Shown here: piece by piece, positions 36,969 through 48,166 of the stretch
How the letters are laid out: each line of letters starts with the position of its first letter
How positions within the stretch are numbered: the first letter of the stretch is position 1
DNA from: Sipunculus nudus
Lineage: Eukaryota; Annelida; Sipuncula; Golfingiida; Sipunculidae
DNA length: 64,000 nt
NCBI GenBank assembly: GCA_026874595.1
Contig: CM049319.1
Location: forward strand, 57,792,917 to 57,856,916
Direction of reading: 5' to 3'
Position numbers and translations under genes: made by a program
Notes under the pieces: model-generated
Told to the model about the DNA's origin: nothing
Database searches by the model: none
The model's input: the letters and a program-made list of their open reading frames with translations, nothing else

Positions 36969-37994
36969 TTTCTACTGGGTAAGCTAATGTACAATACATC
37001 ATCACCTGATAATGTATTAGATACCATATGAATCACTGCTGTCATAAACATTAATAAATATAGAACCTATCAGTGACTTGGATGCATAACATTTAGTTTT
37101 CGTCATATATCAAGTAAACATGGTTTAAAGCTGTTTGATGACCACACTGATTGGTTTTCGTTGTTTACAAACGGCGAGGCTTCACTGTGTTGAGGTCAAT
37201 GCCCTAGTCCTGATGCTGCAGCCACATGATTATTTTCCTTGTGTCGCTTGTCTGATCAATATTGGCTATCCGTTTTTGACTGTTTAGCAGGTGGCCTTGA
37301 CCTTAGCTGTAAGCGTTGGGATGAATTTTTGGATGATAGAGCATCATGTAACTGGCTTTGATAAACCACTGCACCAAACTTAAACGTGTTTGTAGCTTGA
37401 TTATGAAATACTCAGCTTAGCCATCTGTGTACACAGATTTAAATTAATCTTGCTTGTTTAATAGCTTGTAGTGCAAGTATGAAGTACAAGCTGGTCATTA
37501 TTATGCATCTGCAATATCTTAAACAATCAACTTATTTTACAATAGAGGAAGAAACCACAGGAGAAAGATAGAGAAAAAGAGGTGGGAGGTGTGAGTGGAT
37601 GGCTGTTGGAGAGAGCCACAGGGGTTCGTCTTTTATAGGGAATGTGTGCCATGCACGTGTCTGCACGTGTTGCCATGTGCCTGATTATATTACTCTAAAT
37701 TTCCCCTTTACATAATGAAGAGGTCTTTACAAATGCACATATCTTGTGTTTGAGTGTGTAGATATATTACACTCGAAGTGTTGTTAAAGCCACTAAAGAT
37801 CTGGTACAGGATTGCACATGAAAATGAAGATGAAAGAAAGTGGTAGCTCATTTGTGTCTTTCTCCTTTGTTGGAGCTCAATACATTTTATCAGGCATTAG
37901 AAATTTCAGGAAATTACCTGATTTCAGGAAATTGAGTAATTTCCATTTCACAAATTTTCAGGACTTCCTTATTATTGCATAAATAGTTAAATGT
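36969..37994. other. No gene recognised
   Basis: Unique sequence. It includes a purine-rich patch (37545-37600) and a doubled 'tgcacgtgt' word (37652-37675). No coding feature is supported. Confidence 0.5.
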
Positions 37995-38110
37995 AATACT
38001 TGATATTGTTGTCTGTCCGTCTGTTCATCGGTTTTACTGGCACGTTTTGAAACTGTTGGACCTATGAATACACATACCAGTTCAGAACTGGGAGATCCTA
38101 AATTTTTTCA
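37995..38110 (+). repeat. Family-3 fragment
   Basis: The fragment 'gtctgtccgtctgttcatcgg...ggcacgttttgaaactgttggacctatgaat' matches the CCGTCC tract and following bases of family-3 elements. No 5' hairpin and no 3' end are present. Confidence 0.6.
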
Positions 38111-38363
38111 TGGTGAAAAATTAGCTTTCTGGTTTCTAACCTCGCCAATTATTTTTGTAGGGCTAGTAAACATTCATGTAGGGCAAGTAAAACCTAAGTT
38201 TTACTTGCCAAACTGAGCATGTTCTTTTAAAAGTTGTCAAGCAAACATGCTCTGGGTTGTGGGCATACTGGTGTACATACAATACATACCACCAGTATCT
38301 TTAGTTTCATATTTGTTTGCAACTGTTGCTGTATACAGCAACATTGAAGACATGATACAGGAT

Positions 38364-40074
38364 GTATATGTAGAGGCCCAGTTTGAATCTGGCCCAATTC
38401 AAAACTGGGCCAGCCCAGATCAAAATTTTGATTTGGACCGGCTAGGCTGGTTAAGTTTATTATCCTGTGGTGGACTGACTTTAAACTGGGCTGGCCCAGA
38501 TCAAAATTTTAATCTGGGTTAGTCAAAATTACTATCCTGTGGTGGACTGATTTTAAACTGGGCCTAACCAGATCAGAATCCAAATCTAATCTTAGGCTAG
38601 CTTGATTTTTATCATCTTATATCAGATAATACAGTAAAAAATTATTCCAGATACACCATTTTGAAGGGCACAAAACACATAATGAACAAGATCATTTAAA
38701 ATATTTAAGTGAGGAAAAAGCTAATGAACAAATGTGATTTTCTTCTTTGGTTTCATCTATTCTTCAAGTATACAAGTTCACATTTGAACTTACCTAAACC
38801 AACTACCATAATTAATCACAAATTAGAATATGTGTCAGTTCTGAGACATCTACTTGACTTAATATCAAAATTTTCAACGTCTTCACTGAGATAATATTCC
38901 GTTCTAAATATTAACATTTCATGTGTAATATTAAATATATACATGCATAAATAAATACCAGCTTTACCCATTTATAAGTGAACGAAAGTAATTTATCAAT
39001 CTGGATGCTCATTTGGGTAAGCAGCATGACATTGTGCCCTAACATGGTGCTAGGGAGAGGTTTGTGATACCATTTCTGTAATTTTCAATAGCAGAAAATC
39101 CACAGCTGAGAAAATGATATGATTGTTGTCATTTGTCAGTCTCAAAAAGTTTTCCCTTTGGAGTAAATAACAAAAAAAAAATTAATCTATTAACTGATAA
39201 CTAATGTAAATTGAAGATATTTAAAAGCTGCAATACAAATATTCTCTACCTTCAGTAGTTAAAATGCTGAGTTGGTAAATATTGTTCCCACTGTTCTATC
39301 TAAATAGATGTTTCAGGGCCTTCTTTCCTTAATATGTAGTACGTTATAAGTTCCAGGTCCAATATTACAATAAGTGCAAATTTTTTAATGGGTGATTGGG
39401 GAGTGGGATCACATACAAAAAACCCCAACTTATGATAAACGATAAATAACTTAACATAACAAATAAAATTTTGAATTTACAGGTCTTGGATCACAAGCTC
39501 AACATTGAGTAACATATATATAATATTAATTACTATTGATTAAATTTTGTTTTAGGTTGTTGAATTAATGCACATGTTCTGCAAGCTATATTTGTAGTTT
39601 TTAGCTGTAAAATACCAATGTTTAAAATTGTTATCTTATTTTACTATATTAGACATTTCACAAAATAGGTGAAATTACCAAATAAATATGACAGGATCCA
39701 ACAAATGATATTTTCATAGAATATGAAATAAATTCATTAAATATTAATTATTATTGACTTAAGTCTTACAATGTTTTACAAATTCTTTGAATTGATGAAA
39801 GGCCAGCTAGTTAAATATAGTGTAATGGAAGCCATCCTAGGAGTAGATTTGGAGTTAATGTTTCTGATCTGGGCTGGTCCAGTTTAAAATCAGTCCAACA
39901 CAGGATTGTTAATTTGACCGGCCAAGATCAAAATTCTAATCTGGGCTTTCCCAGTTTCAAAATTTTAATCTGGGCTGGCCCAGTTTAAAACTGGTCTGGC
40001 CCAGATTAGAATTTTGATCTGGGCCGGTCCAGTTTTAAATTGGGCCAGATTCTAATCTGAGCCTCGACATATAC
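38364..40074. mobile_element. 1.7-kb element with ~200-bp terminal inverted repeats of CTGGGCCGGCCCAG type
   Basis: The left arm (38364-38600) and the inverse of the right arm (39840-40074) match over about 200 bp. Both start GTATATGT(A/C)GAGGC and continue 'gaatctggcccaatt(c/t)aaaactgg'. Each arm is itself repetitive, made of palindromic 'aactgggccggcccagatcaaaatt' modules. The core (38600-39840) is plain AT-rich DNA with a 61-codon frame only. I see no clear target duplication, so the superfamily is undetermined. Confidence 0.72.
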
Positions 40075-41190
40075 GTAAAAAAAGCCTTTGGATTTTAAAA
40101 ATTCAAAAGGAAAAACATTTGTAAAAATTTCAAGAAATTCTGCTTGTAAAATGCTGAGAACCGGATGAATGGCAAGGATGTGGTGTGTACCAACTCTAAA
40201 TAATTTCTCTGATGCATCATTATCATGTATATATTCTTTTATGTGTATAGTATATAATGAAATACATACAGTATTGTTAATAGTCAGACATTAACATTCA
40301 GACATTTTGAGCTGGAACTTGCTGTGCTACAATCCTCTTCATTACCATACTTTCTGTGCTGGAGCCAAGTACTGGTCCTCTACCTGGTACATGTCTTTAA
40401 TGACCTGCAGGGCCGTGCATACCTGTCTGATTGAATAAATTTACCCAGCATGCCAAGCTAACAGGTTCACAATGGGTAGCAGCCTGACCCACAATACTTT
40501 GGACTGATATAGTATTGAAACTTATGAAACAGTTCTTTATAAAGGTTTCAGATATTTTAGAAATTACTTATAATCCCATGCCAAGTTAGATATTTATTTA
40601 CATGGGGTAATGATGAAATGGTATTGAGGGTGTACTTGTGTATGTTAATGTGTACTATAATGTATACCTGTGTGTGTGTGTGTGTGTGTGCTTATCTTCA
40701 TCACAGTGCCACACAGTAAATTCATCCTTCACATTCTGATGGCTGTGAAGCTATGTTTCCTTTCACTTAGTTACAGTTGTTTATAAAATAAAACATAAAG
40801 TTCTGAAAGACTAATTAATTTTACTGTGGTTGCAGTGTGGATCTGATGTCTCATTGAGCAGGGAAATGAAGGAACAGGTTTGTCTTACAAACTGATTGGG
40901 TAGGATGAGATCAGATGGGGAACCCCCCCCCCCCCCCACCAATTTGTACATGCAGATTTATAGAAGGGGGTGTCCCATTATTATAACGCACAGTTAGCAA
41001 TATGCTACACATTAAAGCCAGATTCACTTGTCTTGCAGAAACATTAACTGATTGATTTAGTAAATTTTTGAAAACCCAAGAGATTCAGTGGAGATGTCAT
41101 TGCCATCTAAGGTACCATATGTACATACATATTCAGTAATATATACAACCTAAGCAGCCATATTTGGAACTTGAAGTTTATAATTATATA
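40075..41190. repeat. Mostly anonymous; (TG)11 microsatellite at 40669-40690 and C15 at 40923-40937
   Basis: The TG run is uninterrupted. The C15 tract follows 'gatggggaa'. No gene signal is seen in the remaining sequence. Confidence 0.6.
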
Positions 41191-41199
41191 TTCTTTATT

Positions 41200-41400
41200 T
41201 GCCTGCCACCCATGGCCAGTACCCATTCACTCTTAGCTAGAGAAAGCATACCCTTGTGGTAAAAATTTTGGCTAGGAGTCTTAGTGCAGATGGCAGTCAG
41301 ATCAGGACCTAACCTTCAACCTTGCGGTCACAAGTCTAGTGCCCTAAACATTGCCCCACCATGCTCTACATGTCTCTTGGTTGTGACCCAGTGTGAAACA
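41200..41400 (-). mobile_element. Degenerate tRNA-type SINE
   Basis: On the minus strand 'gcatggtggggcaatgtttagggcactagacttgtgaccgcaaggttgaaggttaggtcctg' has the box A - anticodon arm - box B order of a tRNA head. Downstream comes 'gagtgaatgggtactggcc', typical of the body of several invertebrate SINEs. Both promoter boxes are mutated, so the copy is old. Confidence 0.5.
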
Positions 41401-44400
41401 GGTCCTTCTTTTTTCTTATCTCACAGCTGGCAAAAGAGGTCCTGCCACATAAAGGTAAAAGATGTCACACACATGTCTGAATGAGCATTAAGGTGTGTTT
41501 CCATGTGTTTGTATATGCATGAAAAAATAGGTGTGTTTCCAATTTTCCATGTGGGCGTATATACTTGAACTGGCTATTATATTAGTACAGTTGATTGACA
41601 GGCTGTCCACAAAAAAAGATGGTGAAGTGACCTCATTTTACCAGTCATTTTACATAAGCATATTACCTGACGGACACTTAGATAAACCCCCGTAACAAAA
41701 TCATATGAGAAATTTTTCACCCATTTATTCTCACATGGAAACACCCCTTAAAACCCACAATCTCTTGGTAAAAAATCCTAAGCTCTAATTATTTCCCCTT
41801 CACGTTTTATGAATATACATCATCGACAAAAAGCTGAACTAACTTTTGTGTTGGTGACATCTGTATTTTCAAGACACACAGAATCTACAAATTTACATGG
41901 TGGTAACGTTGATCATATGGTCAGCTTTTCATGAATCTAAACTTGAGTACAGTTCAGGGTAAGCCTCCATTCCACAAGGTCACACAGCCTGTAATCTTTG
42001 CATCAGGCTGTGTTTGAAGAATGATCTAATAAGAGTACATATATGATTATACAAACTAAAGCATAATCCTATCTCTGTGGTGATTGCTTTCTGCTCCTTG
42101 AAGAATTTAATCCGTGAATGAAATACCTATTGATCACATGCATTTGTTGTAAGAAATTTTAAAAAATGCAGGGAGATTTATCTATATGCAAGGTAATACT
42201 TGAACCATTTCTCACTTAATAGGTGTTTTATACATATATACCGGTATGAAAAAATGATCTAGTTCAATTGTAAGTGGTAAGGCCTTGTACAGATGATAAA
42301 ATAAAGACAATATGCTACTCCATACAAATTTTCATCACAGTTTTTGACATAGCTCATACTGCCACTCTGACATCTAAGTATACTTCTTGTAAGAGGGGCA
42401 AAGTACCTCTTGGTGGAAGCTAGCAGGGAACTGAGTACAAGTGTGATGTCTTGAATATATAGTGTCTTGTTATTAAAAAAAAAAAATACTAACTCCTATT
42501 GTAGTAAAGGAAGAACACTGGAAAAAAATTTAAAAATAAATTTTAAAATAAATCCAACTCACTACAAGTTATGTAAAGGATGTCACATCAGTACAATGCT
42601 TACAAAAAGAAGATGGTGACACCAGATGTGTGACTGGGAGATGTTGGGTCTATGAAAAAGTGAAAACACAGCAGACCAGCTGCCAGTGGTTTCATGCCAG
42701 TGGAGAGTTTGGTGCAGTAGGGTTATCACAGGGGGCAGGGTGTGGCCATACTGCACTGACCTGTTTAGACCTCTCAGGGTCACTAAGTATATTAAAAATT
42801 GTAGTTAGAAACATTAAGTGTTATGCTGCTCAAGCTTTCCTGCAAGGTTCTGAAGAAGAGCAGCCAGACAAATCTGATCTGTGCTGGTCAGCTCCATTCT
42901 GAACAGGGCATTGTCCAGAATGATGGCATTTTATCAATACTGAACATATGGCTTATATACTGTATATAAATACCACATGTGACACTGAATCCTTTGTTAA
43001 ATTTGCTCCCCTGTAAAATATAAAATTCAAGTGCTGTATTGTGTTAAACTAAATAATTTGCAGTTGTGCTTGTAAAAATAATGAATGTTTATCATAGTTT
43101 TTAAGATATTGTGAAATTCTGCACAACTCACTTGAATATGAGATGAGAAATGGCTGGCATAAAAGAAATTTTAATATTTTTTTTCCTGATAAACAAGTTA
43201 AAAGAATTTCCTGATATGTGTGTCACTGTCAATTTTTCCCACCTGTGGGTATGGTTGGTCTGGGGGAGATATTATGTCCAATTATTGGAGCTTTCTCCCT
43301 GGTAAGGGTGGTATTTTTTGCCTGGCTCTTATTAGTTTAAATTCCAACCCCTGAAGTTAAATAAAGCATAAGCATATAGTCTGTTAAAAATGTAGTACAG
43401 TTGATCTGTCCAATTGACCTATCCATCACAGCCCAAATGCTCCGCCCTTTTAACTTATTATTTTAATGAGCCCCCAAAAACGCTCCTACACCTATGGACT
43501 TTCATGCCCATGGTAGCGAGAGCTGATTATAACATAATAATGACGCCACAAAGGTTGATGGCGCGTGACATTGTATTGACTGACGTCATCAACTGGTATC
43601 ACCTGACCATTGTTTACTATATTGCAGTCATATATGAACTGTGTTGCAATATATATTGGATTATTTGTCCCATACAAATTATGTGCCAGGTAAGACATTA
43701 TTATTCACGTGGTAGTCGGAGGTTAGGCTCCCGCAACCTATAGCCTAAAAACTTTTTATACTGTCTCCTTCGTATAATAAAATATCCCAGAAAACGTGAC
43801 GACATGGGTACTGTTAGTATTTACAGACTACACGTGTTCTGTTTGACAGAGCTCTGTCAAATTATGCAAAATTTTGTTTTTGTCAGATGATTGACGCTTT
43901 ACAATTCTTTAAGATGACCTGATTGGTTGCTCCTTAGTCCCATGCTTATGTTTATTCATTGAATGAATATGCGATTAAGGTCGCATAGAGTTCATGGCGA
44001 GGTCAATTTAGACACCATGGCAGGCAGGACCTTGTTTTGTCCATTATAGGAAGGTGATGACACCCATGAATGTGACTTGTGTATGTGCCTGGAAAATTGT
44101 TTGATTTTTTAACTGTTATATACCCACATCTGTCAACTTATGCAGAAAAATGTCTGCAAGATCTCCATGAATCTTTAAAAGCTAGCTCGATCTGCTCGGC
44201 ATACTTCAGCTGGCTTCTGCAAGTTCACACATACATTTATGTTTTGAATGGAAAGTTCAAAGTAAAGAGTGAAGTGTTTTTTTTTTTACAATACATTTAC
44301 AATTAGTTATTATTTATCGGAGTGGTTTGTGGGAGGGGGGTCTGACTTCCGGTGTAACATAGAAATGCAACCTCCCGGCAGAAACCCGCTACATGCCATT

Positions 44401-44830
44401 ATTAACATGATCTATAATTTAGGTGCTTAGTCATAAGTTATTATCTTTGCACAATCATCCGTTAATATATTGACATAATTAATGTCTTGTTCCATTGATA
44501 TTTGTGTGAATAAAATTGTTTAATCATATCCTAAAACTGGCAAAAATATCTAATGCTAAAAGTTGACAATGAACTTTAAAATGAAGGCATTTTTCCTCCC
44601 TACTTGGACGTTATTATGAACTAAAGAGTTTTTTTTCTGATGATCATGTATGCGCAAATTATACTAGAAGAAATCATCCCCATCAAGTTAAAAAATGAAT
44701 TGTCCGATCACTATCTAATCACTTTGATCTCATTAATACCGGTCTTTTCAAGGCTTTTCCCGTTAATCTTATTAATGACCGCCGTCGGGTTAATCCCTCT
44801 GTCCAAATAACCTGGTTTAATCAGCCACGT
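41401..44830. other. No gene recognised; CRE core at 43581-43588
   Basis: Long unique stretch. The longest open frame (43414-43743, 109 codons) has no family motif. TGACGTCA occurs at 43581-43588. The part from about 43450 to 45060 is somewhat richer in CpG than its surroundings and could be a regulatory or promoter-proximal region, but nothing proves it. Confidence 0.4.
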
Positions 44831-44917
44831 TCCTAGACCCCCGTCGCACGAAGCAAGTCCATTGGTGCGACCGGGTATTGTGGTTGCACTAGTCCAATGA
44901 AGCGTAACTGGTCACGT

Positions 44918-44958
44918 GGGGGGGTCGCAGGAAGAGGCCTTCTTCCTGCGACCCCCCC
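44918..44958. repeat. Perfect 18-bp stem hairpin
   Basis: GGGGGGGTCGCAGGAAGA, a 5-base loop (ggcct), then the exact inverse complement. It sits in a CpG-rich patch that also holds a looser GTCGCAC...GTGCGAC inverted pair (~44844-44873) and two 'gacccccgtcg.a.gaag' direct copies. The function is unknown: a MITE remnant, a cruciform or a small hairpin RNA are all possible. Confidence 0.8.
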
Positions 44959-45381
44959 GTCGTAGGAAGGACGGCCATTATTTATACTAGCGTTCCATTT
45001 GTACCATAGCTTCCTGTGTTTCTTTCCATGAAGGTGCGGTTCCTGCTTCATGTTGGAAATGTGCGAGTATCACAATACAGACAGGTATTAATAGGGCTGT
45101 GCATCACCAGGCAACTCCGGATACAGCATGGTAATATGCAAATCAGTTTGTGAACCTTGTGCCTTGCATAATATACATAGAGCAAGAAATAAACTAGTAA
45201 GCCTACTGCACATTGATTGTGCACACATATTTTGTTTTTAATCTGTTTCAGTGTCAATTTAACTTATTTGCAATAGACCATATACTTTGGGTCCCCTAGA
45301 ATTACCCAGTTCCAATGAGGAGACCAAATATCACTGGATACCAAAATATAGTTCAGTCTAATGAGACATTGTTTTATTCAT
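44959..45381. other. No gene recognised
   Basis: Spacer between the hairpin and the next family-1 element. Confidence 0.5.
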
Positions 45382-46825
45382 TGTATCCGCCAAAACAGAG
45401 TTTTGTGGATACTATGTTTTCAGCCGGACGCCGCCGCGGCGTAGGTGTCCGGAGAACTCCTCTGTAATCGCTGGGTGGAATTTAACGAAACCTGGGATTA
45501 TGTTTGGGTCACATGTGAACTGCTGGGCCCTGATTCTGTTTTGACCTATGACCTTTCCTCTGTGCTCTGCGACCATCTGTGCGTCTGTTATGACAGATTA
45601 ATCCACATATCTCGAGAACCATTTGACCAATCAGGAAAAATTTTTTTGCACAAATGTAGCCCTTGGATAGCTTTATAACATACATAAAAAATGGTGGCGC
45701 CACCTGCAACCATTTTTGCACAGTGTCCGTCTGTTCATCTGCCTTGGGATAAAATCACTCGAATCTCTGCATTGATTGGACTTATCCACCTGAAATTTTG
45801 CATGTGTATACGTCCTGGACAGCTTTCTTGATTTTATGACAGGTGGGGCGACCTACATTCACAATAACGCTGCAGACATCCAAGCTCATATCTCAGGAAC
45901 TGTTTGACCGATTGGGCCAAAATTTTGCATGTGTATAGATCTTGCATAGCTCTTTATCATATGCAAAACTGATGGCCCTACCTGCAACCATTTTTGCACA
46001 GGGTCAGTGTGTTAGTCTGCCGAGGGATAAAATCACTTTTATCTCTGCACCGGTTTGACTTATCTGCCTAAAATTTTTCAGGTTTATACATCTTGGATAG
46101 CTTTCTGGATTTTGTGGCAGGTGGCGCCACCTACATTTATGTTTATGCTGCAGACATCCAGGCTTATATCTCGGGAACCATTTGACCGATTGGGCCAAAA
46201 TTTTGCAGGTGTATAGATCTCACATAGCTCTTTATCATACACAAAACTGGTGGTACCACCTGCAACCATTTTTGCACAGCGTCCGTGTGTTTGTCTGCCG
46301 TGGGATAAAATCACTCATATCTCTGCACTGGTTTGACTTATCTGCCTAAAATTTTGCAGGTTTATACATCTTGGATAGCTTTCTTGATTTTATGACAGGT
46401 GGCGCCACCTACGTTCACATTTATGCTGCAGACATCAATGCTCATATCTCAGGAACCGTTTGGCTGATGGGGCCAAAAGTTTGATTGTGTATAGATCTCA
46501 CATAGCTCTTTATCATACGCAAAACTGGTGGCACCACCTACAACCATTTTTGCACAGGGTCCGTCTGTTTGTCTGCCATGGGATAAAATTACACATATAT
46601 CGGCAGTGGTTTGACTTTTTGCATTTGTATACAACTTTGATAGCCTTCTATATTTTGTGGTAGGTGGCACAACCTACATACACATTTCGACTGCAGACAT
46701 CCATGCTATTATGCAACACACCTCACTCTATTTCCCCTCGTTACTCATTCTATTCCTAACTTCACCAGTCCCACTCTGATTTCAGCGGATACACGTAGTC
46801 GCTTGTCGACTTCCCGTATTCTAGT
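45382..46825 (+). mobile_element. Family-1 Helentron-like element, copy E (complete)
   Basis: The 5' hairpin GTATCCGCCAAAAC...GTTTTGTGGATAC has one stem change. The modules carry GGTGGCGCCACC, exact near 45694, 46121 and 46399. The 3' end has AGCGGATAC, 'gtagtcgcttgtcgactt' (stem damaged at its last bases) and CCGTATTCTAGT joined to T. It ends 16 bp before the start of nest element a. Confidence 0.83.
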
Positions 46826-48166
46826 TCTTTGCTGGTTTTATTAGCTCAGCTGACTATAAGTCATCTGAGCTATAGTCATGGTCAATTGTCCGTCGTCCGT
46901 CTGTCCGTCTGTCGTGCCGTCCGTCCGTCCGTAGATGTGGCACGTTTTGAAACCGTAAGACCTAGGAATCCAAAATTCAGCATAATGTTAGATGTCCCCA
47001 AGATCTCCTACCAAGCCGAAAACTGGGTCTTTGCGACTTCGTTCCTTTGAGAAATTAAGGAAAAACCTCAATTTTTTATTAAAATCCTATTTTCACACTT
47101 CAGGACTGCCTTATATCAAAACCACTCATCTGTTTTTCCTCATATTTACCATAAATATTCCTCTATATAGTTCCTATGTACATGCCAGAAATTAAGTCTG
47201 TAAAGTATAAATTCTTTAAGTTATGGGCCCAAACATAATGGACTTTGTAAAAAATCAGGAAAAACAATAACTCACTTAACATGAAAAATTTTGAAACAAG
47301 AGTCTATTTTCTCAAGTATATAACTATGTTTAATTAAGATTCAATTGTTTACCCAAAATTAGATCTGAATTTTGTAAATTTTTAAAGTTATTAGCATAAA
47401 AAAAATCAGTACCTTAAATTTTGCCCAACTTTGACCATGGCACGTTTTTTTCCTGTAAGCACCATTGATTTAATTTTCACAGCATGTAAACAAAAATATT
47501 TAGTTTGTCTAAATCTGAAATTTGAAAATAAAAGCTTGAAAATTAAGCTAGTTATTGATTTTTTAGCTCAGCTGACTATAAGTCATCTGAGCTATAGTCG
47601 TGGTCCTTTGTCCGTCGTCCGGCCGTCCGTCCGTTAACAGGGCACGTTTTAAAACCGTTGGACCTATGAATCCAAAATTCTGCATACCATTAGATGTCCC
47701 CAAATTCTCCTACCATACCGAAAATTGGGTCATTAGAACTTTGTTCCTTTGAGATATTAAGGAAAAACCTCCATTTTCCATAAAAAAGCAATTTTTACAC
47801 TTCAAGTCTAACTAATATCAAAACCACTGATCTGTTTTTGATCATATTTAGTATTCATATTCTTCCATACATTTTCTGTGCACATACCAAAAATTAGGTC
47901 AGTATTGGGTATTATTTTGAAGTTTATAGGCCCAAATATAATGCAGTTTTTAGCTCAGCTGACTATAAGTCATCTGAGCTATAGTCGTGGTCCATTGTCC
48001 GTCGTCCATCCGTCTGTCCGTAGATGTGGCACGTTTTGAAACCGTAAGACCTAGGAATCCAAAATTCAGCATAATGTTAGATGTCCCCAAGATCTCCTAC
48101 CAAGCTGAAAACTGGGTCTTTGCGACTTCGTTCCTTTGAAAAATTAAGGAAAAACCTCAATTTTTT

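Noticed and set aside
43414-43743. 109-codon plus-strand frame, one of the longest in the window
   Set aside because: Composition is random-like, there is no motif, and a frame of this length is expected by chance in 64 kb.
18537-46670. Many 60-100-codon frames repeated across family-1 elements (ISREPFDRSGK-type peptides)
   Set aside because: They are translations of the repeated non-coding module; frames differ between copies and are interrupted.
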